Source of the DNA: Persicaria tinctoria | Taxonomy: Eukaryota; Streptophyta; Magnoliopsida; Caryophyllales; Polygonaceae | DNA: 64,000 nucleotides | Direction: 5' to 3' | NCBI GenBank assembly: GCA_037127255.1 | Contig: JBANSL010000014.1 | Coordinates: forward strand, 1,552,501-1,616,500 | Part shown: piece by piece, positions 57,422 to 64,000 of the stretch | Numbering within the stretch: position 1 is the stretch's first letter | How the letters are laid out: each line of letters opens with the position of its first letter | Position numbers and translations under genes: made by a program | Notes under the pieces: generated by a model | The model's input: the letters and a program-made list of their open reading frames with translations, nothing else | Told to the model about the DNA's origin: nothing | Database searches by the model: none

Positions 57422-58822
57422 GCTACTGCATTTATACCTGTCATGACATTTTCCTGACCTCTCAGACGAGGTATTCTAACTGATCGTTGGGATGAGACTT
57501 GTGTGTCCTAAGCATAGCCTCCATGGATTCCATCTGGATTTTCTATCATCTGTGATGAGCATCAGATACGTGGTCATGTGGTCTCTTAGAACGGGCCTAA
57601 CGAAGCTTTGATAATAGCAGGTAATTTGTATTTCTCAAACCTCTGGAAAATTTCAAAATTTAATTACATAACAATAGTTTTGACCACAAAATTACCATTT
57701 TGCTGCCAGGATTTTCAGATATCCATGTTCAAGATCTCAGACTTTACCTATGTCAAGAGCCTAGGCATGCTGATTTTTCAAGTTGGTATACTGGATTTGT
57801 AACATGTCAATCTCGAGGACAGGTGTATATATACTTCATAATTTGTATATTTTGGATGGAAGTGGCACCTTTATCTTGTGCGTGTACTTTGTCATCATTC
57901 TCACCATTGTTCTCGATTCTGTTCAGCAATCAGCAGTGCATAAAATTTTCTTCGGTGAATTGCCTATGTCAAGAGACTGGTCATTATGAAGGAGTGTCTC
58001 CCAAATATCACCACAACAGCAAACCATGACATTGCCACAGCTATTAGCACCATGATGGCTCAGAAGTCAGAACCAATCACTTCTACAGCCTAATGCAGCC
58101 ATGCCACCATCGTGCTCATTCTCCAGGTTAATCAGCTCCCTGCTCTGTTGAATTTTCGCCTTCTCTCTTATTTCTATTATGTGTTTGTTTATTGTTGGAC
58201 TCGGGATCTTTTTCTTCTGTCTCTTTTGTTATTTACAGTATTGCGCTAGCAGAGATTAGAATTAGTTAGATTTCTACTGGTAATTGGTTGCATACCTTTG
58301 GTGCTCTCCGTTTCTTGTTCTTGGTTATTATAATTGCAATTGGTGCTGATAATTTGGCGATTTTTAAATTTTTTATCTAGCGGTTATCTAGTTTGCTTCT
58401 CTAAGGGAAACTCCCGCTGTTGGTTTCTTGTGCTTCTGGTTTTCTTACCCCCTTTTTAGATAGTCCTAGCCTCCTAGGCTTTTTGACCAGGAAGAACATT
58501 CGATTTACTTGCAGTCGCAATAGACCAAATTGGTTGTGGATGAGAAGGCATTTGAATGGACTTTTCGATAGCAACTTTAAGATTAGGGTTCTATAGTCCA
58601 GTATTCACAAAGTTGGAAGTACTTGAAAACTGGTTCTTTGAATACATGTCTTGTTGAAGTTGGAAAAACCATTGAACTCTGTTTTGAAAAAAAGTAGTAC
58701 ATGGATGATCTACAATGATATGATACATAAGATGAGTTTCCTCTATGAATCTTTCAGGCCATGCTCGCCGGAGATCACGTGTTCAATCAACACATTGACC
58801 TTACCCTTTGACATCACAACAG
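57422..58822. other. intergenic between PPR and MYB genes (convergent)
   Basis: It contains the PPR 3' UTR and downstream sequence with short ORFs only. No recognisable repeats, RNA genes or proteins. Confidence 0.5.
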
Positions 58823-59809
58823 CTAGAAGCTCAAGAACTCAAAACAGTTGTTCGGCACTTGACCATTACTATCCGTGTGGTTGTTTCCAACGACAAGGCT
58901 CATAGAAGGTCTTGAGCTCGAAGCATCCACGAATTCACAATGACCCATATTTGAGGGAATTGTGCTGTCGGCGATGATCTGAGGGTACAAGTAGCTGGTT
59001 GGTATCAAGCAATCAAGCTCCTGATTATCATTTCGAGCTTCGGTCAGATCTTGATAATCGTGGAAGGGCAAGAACTCGGTATGATCGCCTGGTAAAGTGT
59101 ACTGAGGCACGATTGCGTGTTTCTGAAAGGATGATGCATCTGTAAACTGACTTGGTTCAATCCCAGATTGAGCTAAGCTGCATAGGGAGGAAGTAAGCAG
59201 CGGCAATCCATTCATGAGACTGAAATAGGGACTGTGGATCATTGAATCGACAATTCCCATTAGCCGGAACCTCCTCTTGATGCGCGTGTTCCAGTAGTTC
59301 TTGATCTCGTTGTCTGTTCTTCCTGGTAGCTGAGCTGCAATAGCTGACCATCTTACGACATTTTAATAAAAAAAACCGCATCAGCTTACACATATTTTCC
59401 CCTCAAACCCGAAAAAGCGAAACACTGATCATACCTGTTTCCTAACACACTATGCAAGTGCACTATTATCTCTTCCTCTTCGGGCGAAAACCCTCCTCTC
59501 TTCACGTCGGGCCTCAAGTAGTTGATCCATCGAAGCCTGCAACTCTTTCCGCATCTCCTTAGCCCTACAAGACATTGCACAAACAAGTAATGACCGCGAT
59601 GACTAGAACTCGCAAAACATAACTTCCTACGCTAAGGCGAAGACATAGACTAAGACAATACCGGCATTCTTGGGTAGGGTTCTCCACTTTCCATGGCCAT
59701 GCTTGGTTATGTAATCGACGAGTTTCTTATCTTCTTCGGGCGTCCATGGACCTCTCTTCAGCTCAACTTTCAGGTCAGTAGAGGAAGGTAGTGCCTTTGG
59801 TTTTCCCAT
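58823..59809 (-). CDS. R2R3-MYB transcription factor (3 exons)
   Basis: Nuclear DNA-binding regulator. Exons 59809-59662, 59564-59435, 59351-58823; 807 nt, 268 aa. This is the classic R2R3 split (phases 1 and 2). R2 starts [16 protein letters not shown] (about 19-70) with the second helix [11 protein letters not shown], then [17 protein letters not shown]3 runs [44 protein letters not shown] (about 72-122). The C-terminal half is Ser/Asp-rich and unconserved (activation region, inferred). The MYB domain resembles the MYB41/74/102-type or cuticle/suberin groups, but the IKRRFRLMG end is not diagnostic, so I do not name it. All introns are short (about 85-100 bp). Confidence 0.93.
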
Positions 59810-59872
59810 GTCTGAATAAAGAGCAACTGAAACACACAAGATGGAGTAGTTGAAGAAGAGATTGTATAGACC

Positions 59873-59881
59873 TATATATAG
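59873..59881 (-). promoter_or_regulatory. candidate TATA box of the MYB gene
   Basis: On minus, CTATATATAGG lies about 64-72 bases upstream of the ATG, which would give a leader of roughly 35 bases. A short leader is unusual but possible; alternative start sites further upstream cannot be excluded. Confidence 0.45.
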
Positions 59882-60096
59882 AAATACAATATCCATTGGA
59901 AGATAATTACATATATAGATGTTAATCTTAGACATAATAAACTTTCATTAGACTTCATTATTGGGAAAGTCAATGGGGTTCGGTTGTTTTCCTTTTCTCA
60001 CGTGCAGGTAATTTGTAAAGAAGCCGATAAAGACATTTATTTAAAATTAATCCTCCATCCAATTCAAAAATATGAGTGGGCAGGGCTAACTTGACC

Positions 60097-60325
60097 CGCA
60101 TTGGCTTAGCTCAATCGGCAGGGTGGTATTTGGAGTAAGGATCAAGAATCGAGTCTCGTAAGCGGTGTGGGAGCAACATCTCAAATGAAGGGGGTTCCTT
60201 GTACGTAGTGGGCATTCGTCTCATACAGTTGCTACTGATTGAGTCATCATGATTTACCTCTTTTCACAATCTCCACGAGGGGTGGTGAGGGGCGCTCGGA
60301 ATAAGCGATTTCAATTTTTTTTAGA
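60097..60325 (+). repeat. possible tRNA-derived SINE
   Basis: Box A TTAGCTCAATCGGC (near 60105) and a weakened box B AGAATCGAGTCTC (near 60146) head a 220-bp unit that ends GCGATTTCAATTTTTTTT. No clear target duplication. This layout is typical of plant SINEs. Confidence 0.4.
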
Positions 60326-61543
60326 GCGAGTGGGTTAACTTTTTACACAAAATTAAATAAAATATTTTTTTTATTACAATCTATTGATTTTTTGTATGCT
60401 GTTATCATTTACTGTTGAAGTATTTTTGTTTAATACGAGAAAAATGGTATAAAAAGTTAATATTTTTCATATTAAAAAAATATGCGTAAATCATAAACAA
60501 TTTTTTTTTATAAAAAAGTTACTATTTAAAATATTTTTTTATCCTATAAAAATGTGCATAAATAATAACATGTTTTACCAAATAGAAAAAATAGTTTCTT
60601 AAAATGCATGCTAAAAATAATAACATTAACGTGGTTTACCCAGCGATAAAAGGTAATTGTGGGAGGGAATAAAAATAAATTATCCAGTAAGTAGTGAAGC
60701 GTCAAAGGTAGGTTGGTAATCTACATATGTCAAACCACTAAATTAATTATGATTCTCTAAGTCTTAGGGTTCGTATGGGACGGGGTTAATAAACTGACTA
60801 AAATTATAAACATGTTAAAATTTATAAACTATTGGTAAAAAGTAGTTAAAAATTTATAAAAAAAATATAAACTCCGTATGGGACGAAAATTCGAATTAAA
60901 TCCGATTTAAATTCACTTTTAATTTATTCTTCTGAAAATTAGGATTTAAAATTCCGAGCCTTTACATCATCCACCTCTAAAAACAAGTCTCGTCCCCGAG
61001 ACTAAAACTAAACAAAGTAGGGGATGAAGTTTGAAATTGATGAGTCCAGGGACCATGTCCAAGGATCTTGTAATTATCTCGGTTGCGTCTTCCGGGATTC
61101 TCACAACATCCTAGTCACGATCGTGACATCTCCAATTAGCCTTGACAAGTATGCAATAAGCGCCCCTATCACATCCTCGCTTCGACTTTTTGGAAGTACC
61201 ACAACTCTAAAAGTTCTATAATATCATCACTAGGTCTTAGCAAGCACCCTACAAGCGCCCCCATAGAATACTTGTATCCACTTCGTGAAGTATCATAGAG
61301 TTGCCCGGGTTTGAAAAGTTTCAAAGGGGATTCCGTAATTGAAAAAGATTGGCCTCAAAATCGTTGAAATTCTCGATCGTGTTCGGTCTTCCCAAATCCG
61401 AGTTAGTCCTTTTCAAAACTGTTTTAAACCTCTCAAAAACAAGCAAAACCTCTCGACTTCAAAACCATCCAACGTTTTTCAAAATCCGAGTAAGTCGTTT
61501 CCAAACTCTTTCAAACCCCTTTAAATCCCAGCAGGTAGGTATT
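60326..61543. other. AT-rich intergenic, no feature
   Basis: Long A/T-runs (60360-60620), then a stretch (61000-61540) with short plus-strand ORFs of no recognisable family. The last portion, rich in CAAA/TTTCAAA, ends at the gypsy LTR. Confidence 0.4.
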
Positions 61544-62982
61544 TGATAGCATGCATTTAGAGAGTTATAATAGGTTACATTTAGCTTAGTTATACGCATA
61601 TCATGCATGATTTAAGTAGAATTTGCATATTTGCTCTCTATGTTGTGGAGTCGGAATCTACACGTTTTTATTGATTATTTCAGGTAATCGTGGATCCGAG
61701 GAGGAGACATGGGTTGATAACGCATTGGATGAGAATGTCTAGTTGATCGAAGAAGCTTACATGAAGATCTCAAGAGGTCCTGAGAAGAAGAAGCGAACCT
61801 AAACGAAGAACAAGTCTGGAGAAGTTGTCGCCAGACATGCTGAACTTGTTTTGCACTTTCTGGAGGCCTCGGTTGTCCGATCGACTATTATGACCATGCG
61901 TTGGAAAGCTCTTTCAGAGGGCTACAACTTTCATGTTGACGTCGAGAGCTGATTCAAGACGGAATTTCCGTGAAAGACCAATGCAGCGCCCGCCGCATGG
62001 TTTGCTCCGCCCGCCGCATGGTTTTCCGCGCCCGCCGCCAGGGACGGTATTCATGCTGCGCCCGCCGCATGGTTTGCCGCGCCCGCCGCACTTGTGCTGC
62101 GCCCGCCGCACGGACAGCCAGCGCGCCGTTTTGAGGGAAAAAACCCTAGTTTCTATTATGTTGTTTTGAGGCCGACTTGGATGTTTTATTAGGCCACTTT
62201 TATGTTATTTTTCAATAACTTCTATTCCATTCTTACTTCCATTAGACAATTAGAGAGAGAGCGATGTTCGCCATGGGCGACTAAACTCTCTTCGTTCTAC
62301 TTGCAATTTGAAGCTTTGTTTGGTTTGGTTTGTGAGTTTCTGAATCTTGTTCCTTATTTCCTATATTGAATGTTTCGACTTCTTTGTGCTTGAATGTTTG
62401 ATTGTTTTATTCTATCTCGACTGATCAACTTGGTAGAATCAATTCAATTGCTAGGGTTTTGTAGATTCCTGATTGTGAACCTTAACCCAAGTGGCAAACT
62501 TATCCCTTTAGGGCTGATTGAACTAATTGAATGAGTAGGAAGTTGAATGTGTTGTTAAATCCTTCTTTAGGGACTGCAAATACCTTGGCTAATCTCTGAA
62601 CTTAAAGCTATCAATTGGGTTAAATCCTTCTTTAGGGACTGTTCGATTGATAAGGGTTTCTAGGACTGATTGGACTAGTAACTATATTAGGTCGGGACAA
62701 GGGCATTCATAGGAATCATAAAAGGACAAGAGGAAGTTACAATATCAATTCAACCAAATAAAGTGGATAGTTGTAGGTAGAGCGATTCTCTCTAATTGCT
62801 TTGCATCAATTTGTTTATAGTTTATTTTATTTTCTTTCTTATTTTCAATCACTCAAAAACCCCCCGTTTCCTATTAATTGGTAAATAAACTTAACTTAGA
62901 AATACTTGATTCTATGTGGGATCGACCTCTTACTTACTTGCTATACTAGTTTGTAGGTTTGAGTTTTATTTTGATACGGTTT
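61544..62982 (+). repeat. gypsy-type LTR, copy 2 (5' LTR, 3' end missing)
   Basis: Near-identical to 18260-19675, from TGATAGCATGC to TTTGATACGGTTT. The last about 23 bases (including the CA end) and a primer-binding site are missing and gag sequence follows at once. The internal CGCCCGCCGCATGG minisatellite (about 61986-62116) has two more units than copy 1. Confidence 0.88.
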
Positions 62983-63744
62983 GAAGGTGAGAACTTTCAC
63001 CAATATTTCACTAGATTGCATGAGTATGTTAATGACCTTGGTTCATGGGGTTATCAATATGGTGTGCGGGAGATGTGTGTTTGCATATTTGATGGGATGA
63101 ATGCTGAAACACGGAATCTTGCTGAGTCCATGAGTAATGGAGGCCTATTGGATATGGGACTCTTTGAGATTTGGGATTTTTTCGGCAACATGAGTCGACA
63201 GGTTGAGCAGGAAGTATCAATCCGAACTCTCACACAAGTGTTGCAGCAGTTAGAGGAAAAAAACATGAGCCGAATCGGAAAATTGGAGGAACAAATGAAC
63301 CAACTCATTCAACTTTTAAGTGTAAAAGATGAGAAAGAAAGGAGTTTCGAAGAAGAAGAGGAGGAATTGGTTGTAGACAACCATAGTGTCTTCGATGATG
63401 GAGGAGAGAGTCTAGTGTTTCCTGACTTGGAATCTCATGAGTCGGCGCATGAGGTTACATGTGATGTGTCTCCTACTCCATCTGCATCATCCATTATGAG
63501 CTCGTCCATTGATGAACCAGGTCCAGAGCCATCAGCTGAGGCTCAAGAGGTAATAAAGGTAAACTTTTGCAATTTTGAAGGTAATGGTGTATATGTTGAT
63601 CCTTTTGATTGCTATTTTGAAAAGCCACCAGTGGAACTGTGTTGGTGGTATCATATTCCTTCTGCAGAGAGTCATGCTAGACTCTTTGATAGATTGAAAG
63701 GGTTCGTGAGTTCCACATTTTATGCTTTCAATTTATTGTTCTAA
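62983..63744 (+). pseudogene. retrotransposon gag fragment fused to LTR copy 2
   Basis: An open frame with no own ATG at its start reads EGENFHQYFTRLHEYV, GYQYGVREMCVCIFDGMN and NLAESMSNGG. This is the pattern of the gypsy gag (Retrotrans_gag) domain, followed by an acidic, Ser-rich linker. The frame ends at TAA 63742-63744; zinc knuckle and protease are absent. Confidence 0.7.
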
Positions 63745-63960
63745 CCGCTGCGCCGGGCGCAACAAAGCTTGTGGCGGGCGCCGCCAGGGAGGGGTACGAC
63801 GCGGCGGGTGCAGCAAAGTGGGTTGCGGCGGGCACCGCAAGGACTGCGGCGGGCGCCGCCAGGGAGGGTGTATACGCGGCGGGTGCCACATTTGGGGTTG
63901 CGGCGGGCGCCGCAAGGACTGCGGCGGGCGCCGCACGTAGGTGAGGCGAGGGTGTTTGGC
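63745..63960. repeat. GC-rich GCGGCGGGCGCCGC tandem repeat
   Basis: Six or more units of about 21-40 bases (GCGGCGGGCGCCGCAAGGACT type). The core is the reverse complement of the CGCCCGCCGC units inside the gypsy LTR. Confidence 0.8.
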
Positions 63961-64000
63961 GAGGTGATGGGAGGTGGATGGCGGGGTGATGGGCGGTGGT

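Noticed and set aside
63722..63940. Cys/Gly-rich ORF on plus strand (CGGRRQGG)
   Set aside because: A translation of the GC-rich tandem repeat, not a metal-binding protein.

Overview
This is eukaryotic nuclear DNA from a flowering plant, most likely a eudicot. The genes carry many GT-AG introns and their proteins are plant orthologues. The intergenic and intronic DNA is full of plant transposons: Ty1/copia, Ty3/gypsy, L1-type LINEs, hAT, Stowaway-like and Tourist-like elements. The species cannot be fixed from the sequence. There is no bacterial-style operon and no CRISPR array.

Layout. A tRNA-Glu(TTC) gene lies at 91-162. A 25-exon ATRX/CHR20-type SNF2 chromatin remodeller occupies the minus strand from 14559 to 727. 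From 16.6 to 28.7 kb there is a transposon block: the 3' end and LTR of a gypsy-type element, two inverted copies of a copia reverse transcriptase/RNase H segment, two L1-LINE remnants, a nested hAT element and an inverted, truncated copy of the first two exons of the next gene. That gene is UBP14 (ubiquitin-specific protease/isopeptidase T) on the plus strand at 28875-39604, with 20 exons and two hAT insertions in its introns. Next come a minus-strand ABC1/UbiB (ADCK2-like) atypical kinase at 40842-46772 and, divergently placed, a small bL31-type ribosomal protein gene at 48747-48977.

From 49 to 54.5 kb no intact gene is visible. This stretch holds tRNA fragments, tandem duplications, a TTTCAGCA-type minisatellite, a 5'-truncated LINE tail with a clean target-site duplication, and a Myb/SANT-like gene relic split by a Tourist-like MITE. 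An intronless P-class PPR gene (54983-57421) and a three-exon R2R3-MYB gene (59809-58823, minus) follow. The window ends with a second gypsy LTR (61544-62982) fused directly to a gag fragment and a GC-rich repeat.

The genes do not form a pathway. They are ordinary single-copy housekeeping or regulatory loci: chromatin remodelling, ubiquitin recycling, organellar kinase, organellar translation, organellar RNA processing and transcription. The exon models for ATRX, UBP14, the ABC1 kinase and MYB were built by hand; every exon junction keeps frame, giving 1524, 805, 610 and 268 residues. The most unusual observations are two GC-AG introns in ATRX, the inverted duplication that copied the UBP14 5' end, and the nested hAT insertions with exact 8-bp duplications. 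I found no convincing new biological system.
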